Shown: positions 1 through 11,925 of the stretch, one piece after another
Layout: every line of letters starts with the position of its first letter
Numbering within the stretch: position 1 is the first letter of the stretch
NCBI GenBank assembly: GCA_022264855.1
Contig: JABYQU010000013.1
Span: 672,950 to 736,949 of the forward strand
Direction: 5' to 3'
DNA length: 64,000 bases
From: Lenzites betulinus
Lineage: Eukaryota; Basidiomycota; Agaricomycetes; Polyporales; Polyporaceae
The notes under the pieces: model-generated
What the model saw: the letters and a program-made list of their open reading frames with translations, nothing else
Told to the model about the DNA's origin: nothing
Databases searched by the model: none
Position numbers and translations under genes: made by a program

Positions 1-3000
1 AGCCGTCCGTAGCAAAGCATGGTGTACGACCCTTCACGGACAATCTGGCCGAATCCGTCGCGTTTGTGGCTGAAAGCTTCATCCATGAAGAGCTATCCCC
101 TCGTGAAGAAGCTACGCTACGGGAATCCGTTCACCCTGACCTTGTTCGCTCCGACATCTCGGAATTCGAAGAGAATGTCCCGGGAGGCTTGGACCCGTTC
201 ATGTCCGAGGATGAACTGCACCAGCATGATGCGGAACCTCCCGGTGTCTCCATCTTTGCAACTCTAATCGAACGATTGCTCGCAAGGTTCCAATTCGATG
301 CGACCGACACTAGAATTACCATAGTCAATCCACAAGATGCGAGTTTCACCTTAATCGTTCCGGAGATACGTTACGGCACCGAGTCACAGGTTGCAACACC
401 TACAACTTCCGGCGGAGGTACCTCTGTGCCTGACGAAAAGGTATCATTGGGGGAGGTGCGCAAGGTTATCATCTCAGGAGCTACTGTGACAACACGTTGT
501 CTACGCCCTCTGAGTCCATTGTCTCTCGCTGTCCCCACTACGACGTCGCCAGCTGCGGAACCAACCACCACGGAATCTTCCGAACCAGCCACAACGAAGT
601 CTTCCGAGCCAACCTCCCCGGCCACGACTACGGCACAGGACTCACCGGTCTCAGTCAAGCAAGACCTTTCGTATAACTATGTCCATTCTCCAGACGACCT
701 ACCTCCTAGCGACTCGCCCCCGCCACCAGAACCATCTTCACCTTATTCAGACTCTGAGTCCGATATGGATGAGGAAACACAGATGTTTATGTCGCAGTCT
801 ATCGCCGTACTCCCTCCCCGTCCCATATCTCCAGCAAGTTCTGTGGCGAGCAGCATGTACCAGAGTGCTATATCGACATCGGCACCAGACCCGGGCCTTG
901 AAGATATACCCGAGGAAGCACCTCCATCCCGAAGTCGGACCCCCTCTCCTCCCGTACATATGGAAGCCTCCTGCGCGTTGGAGCCTCCACCAGAAGCAGA
1001 ACTACCCACAGAGTCGGAAGTCCCCCCGGAACCTTCTTGTCCATCTTCTATGGAGACGAATGCCCTACCCGGAAGTAGCCCCACACTCTCTGACACTCCC
1101 GCACCGTCGCATTTCCTCCGCCGATTGGAACTACGCACTGGTGATATCGAAGATCAGACTGTGCTTTCCCTAGGGATTGAGCCCATTGAGATACGGCTGA
1201 CGACTCCGCCACCCCGGGCGTCCTCTAAGGCGCAGCCTGCATCGTCTGTTGTACCCTCGAATCTGGCGCAGGACCCAGAGGGCGTGAATCCCGATGCTAG
1301 TGCGACCACTCAGGACCGCGCTCGTGTCGACCTAACTATGGGGACGATCGCGTGCGCGTTACACGCGCGACACATTCGGAGCATCATCAATATTGCAGAG
1401 GCATGGTCGTCGCACAGTCCGACACCATCGAAACCGCAAACTTCTCAGCATGAAGCTTCAAGTTCTCCTTTCCCCTTCGAGGATTTTGAGGGTGCACTCC
1501 ACATTCGCGGGATCGTGCTACTCATGCTGTCGCCTCAGCAGGCACTGACGTCTAACCCAGACGACCCTCTGACAGAGTTCTTCACCCGACCTCTAGTACC
1601 TCCTCGCCTGCCTGGCGGGTACCTTCGTCTTCAGGTTGAAGGTATATCAAGCTCGTTGTCAGTACAATCGGAAGCAGGGCTACAACGGCGGCGGAAACCT
1701 TCCCATCCAGAATCATCCTCGTTGTCCGCTTCATTAGCGGTCTCCGACATCTCTGCTTTCGTGTTCCTCCCTCCCTTGGTCACCGGTGCTGATATGACGG
1801 CATCTCCAGTCTTCATCACGGATCCATATCTACCTTCACAGTATCCTTTGACTCATATCCACCCGTCACTCGATTCTACTCTCGAACAGAGCACGTCATT
1901 GCCGACATTCGACATCATCGATTGGACAGACCCCAGCCAATCGAACTCCACCGCGAAGCTCTCTCTTTGGAGGACCAAGCCGAATGCCTCAGGACGCAGT
2001 TCGTCTCAGACCGCGAGACACGATGATGATCGGTTAGGGACGTCTAGTTCGCCTTCTGCTCGCCCATTCCCAGTGGTCCTCCCCTCCTCCCCCGGAAGAC
2101 TTGGGCTTGCTGGGCTCTCGTCGTCGCCTGCGAAAGGTGCTCACACGGTGCCTAAGCCGGCACTCCCAGCCATTACCGTGAAGTATCGTCCACATTCTTC
2201 GCGACCTGGGCAGCTCCACGACGTCCCCGAGTCAGCTGGTGTGCAAGTCAACTTGGCTCCTATTCACATCTTTCTGGACGTCGGCGCGGCCCTGCAACCA
2301 GTGCTAGATGGCAAGAGCGGAGCATTGCAATTTCTGGAGGAGCTTGCGGGTCCTGGCAACGCTCAACCGACAGCAGACGTGTCTACTTCTGAAGATGTCA
2401 GTCACGAGGCAGATTCGGATGAAGAGGACTCGCGCCCCGGTACGCCAAAGCCATCGACCCTACGAGGTCTACGTGAGGAGGATTCCGAGCGAGAGAGAAG
2501 ACGCCTGGAACAGCTCGTGTTAGACGATCTAGATCTGGGATACGACTACCGCAAGCCCACAGTGCAACCTCAGATTACGCCAAAGTCCCGTCGCTCCAAG
2601 GTGCGCCACTATAACAATTTTGCGATCATTTTACTAATGGGGTTTTGTAGCGGAAACCCCGGTCCAAGGGATCAGGAATGGCCATTTCCGTCAATTTCCC
2701 TGCCATTCGGGTCGAGATTCGCGTTCCTCCTCCACCACAGCGACAACCTCGCTCAGGAGCAGTCATCCTCGATATACACGGCCTGTGTCTCACACCTGGG
2801 AGGAACCCGGAACGTGGTGGCGTTCCTACTGCGAGGTTTGGCCCCACAGATGATCCATTCGGAGCAGAGCCCAGTATTCGTTCGAGGCCAAACGACAATG
2901 TCATCCTGGGTGCGACATGGAAACGAGTCATCGTCGCACACTCGCTTGTTGGAGAGACGAAAGCACGCGCGATCTTGTCCCTTGGGCCACTGAACCTCCA

Positions 3001-6000
3001 GGACAACACCCAAGAATCGTTATTCGGGGTTGGCACACCCCCCAGCCACGACCTTCCCGTCAACCGCCTCCAACCCCAAGTGGTGGTAAGCCGAGCCGCG
3101 GTTGCACCACACATGACGTCTTCTGTCAGCTCAGTGGCGATATCCCTTGACATCCCCTCCGTTCATGTTGAGCTTTCCAAGGCGCTGTTCGATGGCCTAC
3201 AGTTCTGGGCGGACGACCTCGCCCAGTTGACCGAGATTGCTTTTGCGGAGCGGCCGGATTCCGATGCTGATACGCAGAGGGCTGGTAGCGCCGATTCCAG
3301 CATGATCGGCAGTCGTTATTTTGCGAGGACGAATACGTCAAGCAGCGCTCCTGACAGTGGTGTCACCAGCCTTGCCGGGACCATCAAAGCACAACAGGAA
3401 CCTCGCAGTGAGACGGCAGTGAAGGTCATGGTCACAGAAGGTGATCCAAGCTCATGTCGAGGTCATTGTGTACCGCTGAGCATGTTCCTCCCGCAGCTGT
3501 CATCAGACTGTGGGTACCGAGAGAAGAGGACGAGCGACCTTCTGTCCGTCCTTTCGATGTGTCAGCTTCCGATATCGACGTATTATTGGAGCTCAAGCCG
3601 GAGGGGAAGGTATGTGTTGTTTTAATACGCGGAAAAGCTGAGCTTGGCTGACAGACTTCGAAAGGACGAGACTGTCGTGACAGTCGGCGTGTCGGATATC
3701 AATGTGCACGATCATACACCAACTGATCGAAATTGTTTCCTTTCGTTGACCTGCCCCCGCTCTCTCGTAAGTTCTCCGATCATATGCACCAAACCAACTA
3801 AAGATGAATCATTCACCTTTACTACCAGAGTACTACAACGAAATCTGCCCTGAAGCTCCGATTCACTTCTCTTGTGGTCCCTGAGACTACCGCGAAGGAG
3901 TCTCGAGTTCGGCTCACACTCTGTGGGGTCACATATCACTTCTATCCAGATCTCAAATGGGGAAGAGACCTCGGCCGCTTCTTCAAAGCTCCTCCAGGGG
4001 TATGGAAAGCATTCTTGTCAGGCATGAAACATTCTCACCTCAGAGTTTTAGGCCTTTGAGTCGGTGGTACCGAGTGAGCGCACAAGGGTCAACGTCAAGG
4101 TTGTCGACACATCGATACGACTGCTAGCACCATCACACCCAGGTGCTGTAGTCCCGTACATCGGAGAGCTTGACTTCTCGACCGTCATCGAGGGCAACTC
4201 TCCCACATCAACGATGAACCTCTCCATCCCTGCGCTAGCTCTACTCCTAGTAGACGATGTATCGGGCTCGCACGACGAATCAGACACGCCAGTTCGTGTT
4301 GATTTGGGTAAGCAAGGGGTAGGGTTTTGGAAGGTGTGTATCATCATATTCTTCCAGGTATACACTGACAGGAATGTTTGTTAAGTCCGTTGGCTACGCT
4401 CTCGTGGTAGAAGTGAACAACCTGGTTTTATCCCTCAAGAGGATCGACTCGGTCAGCCCATCCGACAGCCGAGTGCGTAATGGCTATGGTGGCGTCCATC
4501 ACTGGCTTACAGGCTTTTCATCCACAGCTGCTCGTTGAACAAGGCGATCTACGCTTACACATGTGCGCAGATACTATGGGTGCATTGGGTGCATTCATAG
4601 GAGATCTTTCATCGGCGTTCCAATCTCCAGCCCCCCAGGATCCTCCCGAGATCAAGCGACGCAATGAGCCGGCAAACGTTACGGAGAAGCCCAAGCAAGC
4701 TCGCAACATGTTGTGTATGTCATCGCTATAGACTGTCGGATTGTGTCTGATTGCTAGCTGCAGCATCCCTCGATGATCATGCATTCCGCCGGCTACCCGA
4801 AGTCGGTGCTGCTCCTGACATGATCGAAGACGACCTCCCTACGAATCTTGACTACCTGGACGAGTCGTTCGGAGCTGCTGCAGGTCTGCGGGAGCTCAGC
4901 GACGACGAGTTCGAGGAATCCCCAATTGAAGGATCCTATACTCCGTCCGGGGCCGAAGATCCAAGAGGAGTTACGTCCATGTTTGGCGGTGAAACAGTCA
5001 GAATGCTCCGCACCGAGGGTCTCACTATCGTCGAGAACTACTTTGAGACGCTTCCTCCTGATTCCGGAGATTCCAGGTACGTCTGAATGTTATTACTTTG
5101 ATCAGTATGCACATTGACGTTCATACAGCTACGGAGAGACGACCTTCCGAACACGCATCCACGACTTCAACGTCACAGTCTTCTTGTACGATGGCTACGA
5201 TTGGGCGCGTACTCGGAGGATTATCGAGGAGAAGGCGAAGGAGATGAGACGCAAGTTGGCGAAGATCCGTCAGCTCGTTGCAAGTGGGCAAACTCCCGAC
5301 CCAAGTGTTGAAGAGACGAACGCGCTTCTCTTCAACTCCGTCTACATCGGCCTCGAGCACAATGTCGACGAACTAGAGCCTGGAGCGCTGATAGCCGCCA
5401 TCGACGAAGAGCTGAATGAAGAGTTCGAAACGAACACCCAAAGCTCATGGCAGTCCCTCAAACCGCAGCCTCTCGCGTCACCCGGTCGGAGCAGTTCCCG
5501 CTCTGGCAAAGCCCACCGTCGTCGCCTTCGCCGAGCTAAGGGACCGAGCATCGAGTTCCGGCTTGAGGGCGTCGATGCGGAGGTGGACAACTATCGTGAA
5601 GACGAAGCTCTGGTGTCCAGAACCCTGGTCACTGTGAAGGATGTAGAAATCCTGGATCATATCAAGACTTCGACATGGCAGAAGTTCCTGACCAGCCTGC
5701 AAAGGGACACGCGAGGCAATGTTCGAGAGAGCGACTCTAACATGGTGAGAGTCGAACTCCGTACGCTGCACCCCGTCCCTGGCCACCCGTCAGAAGAGGC
5801 CAGGCTTCGCGTGAGCATCATCTACGTTCTGTCTACTATATCATGTAGTGACGTTATCACAGGCCAAAATCCTCCCCTTGAGGTTGCATGTAGATCAAGA
5901 CGCACTAGATTTCCTGAAGCAGTTCTTCAGTTTCAAGGACCCCGAAGCAGCGCCAGCTGCCCCTTCAGATCCTTCTGCCGGGATCTATTTGCGTAAGCCA

Positions 6001-7004
6001 CCCGAGATTCTCATCGAACACGACGTTGACTGTTGTCCACAGAGCATGCCGAAGTGTTCCCAATCGACATCAAGCTCGACTACAAGCCGCGTCGAGTGGA
6101 TTACCGAGCTCTGAAGGAGGGTCGCACCATCGAGCTCATGAACTTCTTCCATTTCGACGGCGCCGAGATGACCTTGAGGCATATCACTGTCAATGGCGTA
6201 CGTTCGTTTCATCGCCGAGCCGCAGTGTTCCACGCTAACACATGCACTAGATCACCGGATGGCCCCGCTTTTTCGACCTCCTCAACGACCTTTGGACACC
6301 CGATGTGAAGGCAACTCAGCTAGTCGAAGTCATCTCGGGCGTTGCACCTATCCGCTCTGTCGTGAACGTCGGCTCAGGCGTCGCAGACCTCGTACTGCTG
6401 CCGATTGCGCAGTACAAGAAAGACGGACGAGTGGTTCGCGGCCTCCAGAAGGGCGCCAACTCCTTCGTTAAGTCTACCGCGATGGAGGCAATCCGACTTG
6501 GCGCACGGCTCGCGACAGGGACTCAAGTCATCCTCGAGCAGGCGGAGACTGTCCTTGGAGGCCAGTTCAAGGATCAGGTGACTGCCGAGGCGCTGCAACT
6601 TCCCCCAGGATTCGAGATCGACGACGAAGCCCTAGACGACGACGCTGGAGACCTTTTCAGCAAATACGCCGATCAGCCGACGAATGTCAAGGAGGGCGTC
6701 AAGTCAGCATACAAGAGTCTCAAGCGGAACCTCAATTCCGCTGCGCAGACGATCCTTGCAGTGCCCATGGAGGTTTACGAGCGTTCCGGGAACGAGGTGC
6801 GTACAAGATATACGTCTGTTGACCATACCATGCTAATTATGATTAAAGGGCCCCGTTCGAGCTGTCGTCCGCGCCGTGCCCATCGCCGTACTGAAGCCTA
6901 TGATCGGTGCAAGCGAAGCGGTGAGCAAGACCCTCCTGGGCCTCCAGAACACGTTGGACCCCCACATTCGCCAAGAGAACGAAGCGAAGTACAAGCAACG
7001 CTGA
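1..7004 (+). CDS. ATG2: Autophagy-related protein 2 (ATG2), 5' end outside the window
   Basis: Lipid-transfer protein that bridges the ER and the growing phagophore during autophagy. The frame is open from base 3, so the N-terminal chorein region lies upstream of the window. The first visible exon (to 2600) holds a long Ser/Pro/Thr-rich linker. At least ten short introns follow, for example 2601-2650 and 3441-3496. The conserved C-terminal part is clear: the segment around 6116-6185 ([20 protein letters not shown]), then a helical tail at 6305-6800 containing [19 protein letters not shown] and [20 protein letters not shown], and a last exon from about 6849 ending in KYKQR and TGA at 7002-7004. 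These C-terminal motifs are characteristic of ATG2. About 2,100 residues are visible. Identity is firm; individual splice sites in 3441-6250 are inferred. Confidence 0.93.
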
Positions 7005-7210
7005 GGTTTCTCTATCACGGATACCCACCTGCGGCATAGAAGTATCCGCTGTATACCTATCCTGAACATACGAGTACATATTACCGGAAACATATCTCAT
7101 ATCATAGCTGTACACTAAGCATAGCAATACATCGAGGGGACAGGCCACAAAGCATATCGACGTGAAGGAAACCCGGAGCGGATAGAATGGGGTATGGGCA
7201 GAGTAACGGC

Positions 7211-7999
7211 TTAGTCGATCTCCATGCCCATTGACCGGCCCTCTCCAGCAACGAGTGCACTCCGGCTCTTCGCTGCAACCTTGATCTTTTCCTTGATCTT
7301 CTCGGTATGGGGGGAGATGGGCTGCACGAGCTTGACGGAGGTTTTTTCGAGCTTGCGCTTCCGGTGGGCCTTGAGCTTCTCTCTCGCAACAGCCATACTA
7401 GTAGAGAGCGAAATGAGATAGATATCCAGAGTACTAGTCATGAAAACAACACACCGGTTCTTCCAGAAGGCATGCTCCCTCTTCTGCTTGATCTCCGCAA
7501 TCCGCTTCATCGCCTTGACCGTGTTCTGGATGAGTTCGCGGTCGTAGCGGACGGGGACATTTCTCCTCTTCTCGAAGTCGATCGTAGAGTCCTATATATT
7601 ATGTCAGCTAGTAGAGTTGGAGAATGTGCATGCATTACTCACGATGGTCATCTCCTTGCCCGCGGCCTTCCGGAACGCTTTGGTCCAGCGTACCTTCCTC
7701 GGGTTACGCTTCATCCTACATAACACTGTGAGCTTCTCATTCGTACACACTACGATAGGTAGTCGTACTTGAAGTTTTTGTGGCACCTGAGGTATCGTAA
7801 TGTGAGGACAATCCAGGAGCAGCAGATCGAGAGCACACTCACTTCGAAGTGCAGAAACGAAAGACCTTCGCATCGTTGCGGACGAACGCCGACCCTAGAC
7901 ACATTGAGTCTCATGTAGATCTTCCAAGAGACAACAGAGCATCTCACCGTGCCCGGGGTAGACGCTTTTTGAGCAGAAGTAGCACTTTTCGATACGCAT
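7211..7999 (-). CDS. RLP24: Ribosome biogenesis protein RLP24 (eL24-like)
   Basis: Nucleolar pre-60S assembly factor of the eL24 family that holds the eL24 position until it is exchanged in the cytoplasm. The start (ATG at 7999) gives [18 protein letters not shown]. The next exon gives [15 protein letters not shown] followed by CHKNF, so both halves of the Cys4 zinc site are present. Later exons carry [20 protein letters not shown] and [19 protein letters not shown], then a lysine-rich tail ending in TAA (7211-7213). These are signature stretches of RLP24 rather than of ribosomal eL24 itself. About four introns interrupt the gene. It is convergent with ATG2, leaving about 200 bp between the two stops. 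Confidence 0.93.
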
Positions 8000-8942
8000 G
8001 GCGGCAGCAGTGCGAGAAGTACGCTACGGAGATGCAGGACAGGCGCTTCCCATCAATCCTCCAAGAATTTCTTAGACGCCAATACCTGGTCAAACAGGTG
8101 CAAACAAACCGCTGGGTTCCGGAGACGTTGCCAACCGACTCGCGTTGTCCGCAACGTCGACCAGGATGCCGCTACGACAACCCAATAGTTGTCCATACAC
8201 CACCCTCTTATCCGTGTGCCGCCTGTCATCAGTGCAAGTTCTGAAGATCAACATATTCAAGACAAAAGCGTCAACGCGTGCAATTCAGAGTGAACGACAG
8301 CGAAAGAGCAAGAGCGTGACATTCAAGTTTGGCGCGAAGACGAGTGCAGCTGCAAGGATGGCCAGCGAAGGCCGATCGAAGACATGGTGTGAACAGCAAG
8401 AACAGTGTGCAGCAAACTAGCAAGATGGAAGACGAAGACGAAACAAAGCACTCTGCAATGTGTCATAGCAAGAGACTTGTGTGAGCCGGGTTGTGGTGTG
8501 TATGTTCTTAGCGCGTGTTGTTTCTGTGTGGAACGTTCGAAGAAGACCTGTCAAGTTGCGCAAGCCTTGTGCCGCAAACGGTGCTGCAGCATGAAGGCGT
8601 GCCTCCAAGACATAGTCAAGACATACGATTGTGCGAGAGCGAGAGCGACGGCATCAAAGCAATATACACGGGTTAAGCAAGAACATAAGAGTATAGATAC
8701 ATTTTACCGATTATATCGAGCGTATATGCGCTGGGGGAGCTGATCGTGAGACTGCGACTAGGACGCGCCAAAACGAACAAGAAACGCGAAGAGCGAACAA
8801 GAGTGAAGCCAGTCACGACGGCAACCGTGTCAATCGTGCTTCGAGCAAGAAGACCTTCGTTTGCCAACTTGGGAGTTACGGTAGCCCTCTCGGAGTGCAA
8901 GTGCAAGATCCTACGACGCGTCAAGTGTCAGAGAACAAGGTG
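8000..8942. other. Intergenic, no gene recognised
   Basis: This stretch holds the RLP24 promoter side. Open frames on the plus strand (such as 8405-8743) are rich in Arg, Lys and Cys, lack recognisable motifs or splice structure, and look like chance frames. Nothing else was seen. Confidence 0.4.
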
Positions 8943-9543
8943 TCATGGGGTATAAAGCCTTAAAGACGTACTATAATGAGGGCCGTGAGGCTTCGACGCC
9001 TCTTCACCACAGCCCCCCCCTTGCTTAGAGCGCGGTGTAGACTGAGCGCGGTATCGTCTACGTCGTCCGTTGACGCTTGCTATGTAGTGGATTAGCGCTG
9101 CTGGAGAAGGGTTCGTACCGAAAACACCCACCGGAGCAATGTCCTCGCTGTGGGGTACCTCGGGCTCCTCCTCGTAGCGATAGTCCACCGTTTTCTGGTT
9201 CTTGGGCTGAGACTGTAGGGGCTTACGACGCGTTACAGGATCACTCACCATCAAGGCATTCGCCGACTTCGACTCTTTGCGGGGGTAGGGATGAAAGCGT
9301 ACGACAAGGCTTTCGCGATAGCTCGGGAGGCGGAGGGTGTCATTATTCCATTGGTTCATCATCAGAGTAAAGGAGGGGAAGGCGGGGTCGGGTTTGCGCA
9401 TCCGGAGCGTCGAAAGCGGGACTAGTAGCGTAGACACGTAGCAGAGCAGGGAGCCAGAATGAAAGAAACGAGCGAGGGGGAGGCAGGCGGGTGGGGGTGG
9501 GAGGAGGGAAAAGATGGGGACGCCGCTTGGCGAGATCGCTCAT
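8943..9543 (-). CDS. Possible small hypothetical gene
   Basis: An ATG at 9543 opens a frame starting MSDLAKRRPHLFPPP, with a Pro-rich start and one short hydrophobic stretch (SFLSFWLPALL). A second minus-strand frame overlaps it downstream and ends near 8943; it contains an acidic patch (DYRYEEEPEVPHSED). A splice between them is plausible but no single donor/acceptor pair is convincing. No family was recognised. The stretch may equally be untranslated or a decayed gene. Confidence 0.2.
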
Positions 9544-9843
9544 TTTATGGCGGGGCAGAGGAGACGGCGTTTTCGTAAAAAGGAAACGGCGCATCAGCTG
9601 GAACGAGCTTATTGCTCGCTCGTCTCCGGTCGCGCGGTGCGCGGCAACTCGCCGTAGTTGCCTCTTGCCCCCCAGCGCCGGCACCAGATCCATCGGACGC
9701 GTCGCGATAGCCACCCCGAAACCCAAGCAGTATGGGCCAGACGAAGGCATCCAAGACTCAGGCAGCACCGTAGCAAGAAGAGAGCAACAACCATGGAATA
9801 GCACGATCACAGCGCGGTGAGTACGAGTTTGCGACAGCTTGTG

Positions 9844-10606
9844 ATTCGTCCCATCGAAGTGGTTCTGCAGGGTCATTTCTCGTATGTGCTCTGCCTCATC
9901 GACGCGTCCGAAAGCAGTGTCTGGACAGTCCATCGTATTCAGTACGAAGGACCCAACGGAGTCAGGTCAATTCGTCCCGGAAGAGGAAGGAGAACGACTG
10001 AAGGGGCGTGCGATATTCGTATACCTGCCATAGTCGTGAGTTCCACTATCATGTTTGAACCGCTGACAAAGTCTTTCTTTCGCATTCCCTGCAGTATTTC
10101 ATGCCCATGCATAGATATGGGTCCCCGCCGGCCAAGCCCTGGGTCGCCGTGCTGCTCTTCAACATTGCATCTCTCGTCCGGGTGTGCGTGACCCAATGTC
10201 ACATGTCACATCTGGGCGACCTCCTGGATGGGGGCCCACTGCAAGGCGAGTGTATCCATCCCTTGACCGTTAAATACACAAGTTATGCATCCACAGGGAG
10301 AGAACCTCGTGCGCTATATTGCGCATCCGGTGCCCCTTTTTTGAAGGAACACGACCCGATGGGACCATTGCACGCCTTCAGCGCGATGTCCAACAATGGC
10401 TCTGGTTTCAAGAAGCAAAATCTTTCCAGCAGGGCGTGGAGATTACATCCAGCCCAGAATTATGGTCGAATATCGATCGAAGGATTGCGATTTGGAGACA
10501 AGCAACCACGCACCTTGCCTACATACGAGGGACGACCGACCAAGCATCAAGCTCGACGAAGTGTCCATCCCTAGGCTTGAAGCTTGAAGGGGTGCCCAGG
10601 AGATAA
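9844..10606 (+). pseudogene. Remnant of an unknown gene with a homopolymer frameshift
   Basis: Three exon-like stretches line up on the plus strand. The first contains SYVLCLIDASESSVWTVHRI. It joins through an intron at about 10035-10094 (GTGAGT donor, CTGAC branch, CTGCAG acceptor) to YFMPMHRYGSPPAKPWVAVL. The next is NLVRYIAHPVPLF, followed in another frame by EGTRPDGTIARLQRDVQQWL and a tail to TAA near 10606. The change of frame falls exactly in a run of six T (10337-10342); five T would keep the frame open. I do not recognise the protein. No clean start codon was found upstream. It is either a broken gene or a gene with a sequencing error in the T run. Confidence 0.35.
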
Positions 10607-11925
10607 AGCTATTCCGAGTGATTGCCCTTCTGTCAAGACCGGGAAACTACCAAAGTGGTCCAATTTGTGCGGAGCCGTCATTATTGGATGGTTGCGACGA
10701 ACCTGAACTCCCCGGCGATTCAACGGTACTGCAAATTTGAGGGCATTCCAGGCAGAAGGACGCGTGCAAGGAAGCCACAGGAGATCAGACTATGAGACGA
10801 CACAAGGCAGCCAGAAGCAGCAAGAAAGCACTCCCCAGCAAGGTGCAAGATGTAGGGAGAGCAGAAGCAGCCTTTGCGCCCGCGCGCGCAAGGTCCTCGG
10901 CGCGTGTCAGGCCTTCAGGGACGAAGGTGAGCCGGATGCCTCCGTTGTCCAAGGCGCGCTGACGTCCGGGCAGCCTCGAGAACCATATGAAAATGCCTAG
11001 GAGTCGTCGGACTGGGATGGTGGAGAGATATCGCCGACGTTACGAGCAGTTGTCGTCGTCGTCGTCGAGCAGAGCAAGGTGGCGGGGCTACAAGACGACG
11101 GGCCGGTCGCGCGTGCCGCGTCGCGATCGAGGCTGGCACAAACTCCGATCCGCGCGTGAATATGGTCACCGAGCTCTCCCAAAACCTTGACTATTCAGAC
11201 AAAACACTCAGGATAACCCTCCAGGGCCTCCATCGGAATGTCATCGCGAGAGGTACTTCGCGCGCAGTGTGCTGGGTATCGTCGTCGGAATCTCGCTGCC
11301 GTGCTCGTGCGCAAACCCGCGAAATGGAGTTTCAGCTTCGACCACATGCATGCACCTCGACAATACACTGGCTAGTACTTCCGGACCACGCGATATAGTA
11401 TTGTTGCCGGTCGGTCAAACAATATCGTCAGGAAGCCTAGGGGAGCCCTTAGCATCAGGACACGCTCTCAGGCTCCGGAATCCAGGTCTCTCTCCCGGGC
11501 CGCCAGACGACTCAGAAGGAACACAGGAATACAGGATCGTCGCATTCTCAGAAGGACGCGGGAACCCGACGCGCTTTCACTTCCCGTTCCCCATTCCGTT
11601 CACGCACATGATGCAACCCGCCATAGGGCTTGGCCCATGTGCAACGTCATATCGCAGAAGCCGTCGTACTTCACTTTAGATCGCTCGCAGCGCGCGGAAC
11701 GGCCGCTCACATGTATTTTTGTAGTTCTACAGCTTGAAGCGCGTGCGGAGAGCCAAGGAACCCGATGACAGCTCTCAAACGCCGTGGATCTCAGGAAGCA
11801 GAGTGTGCACGACTCCTAAGACGCTGAATTCCCATCGAAATTAACTATACAAATACCTGTCTCGGACGGACAGAAGCGGGGGCTGCGAAAGGCGGCCCAA
11901 CGATACGTCGATAGCATGCGACCAC
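10607..11925. other. Intergenic, no gene recognised
   Basis: Contains a short trinucleotide run (TCG/GTC type, around 11051-11068) and several overlapping high-GC open frames on both strands, including 11269-11679 (+). None has recognisable motifs. The right part is the 3' flank of the monooxygenase gene. Confidence 0.35.

Noticed and set aside
11269..11679. 136-aa plus-strand open frame
   Set aside because: No motif, no splice context, biased towards Ser/Pro/Gly/Arg as expected of a chance frame in GC-rich DNA.
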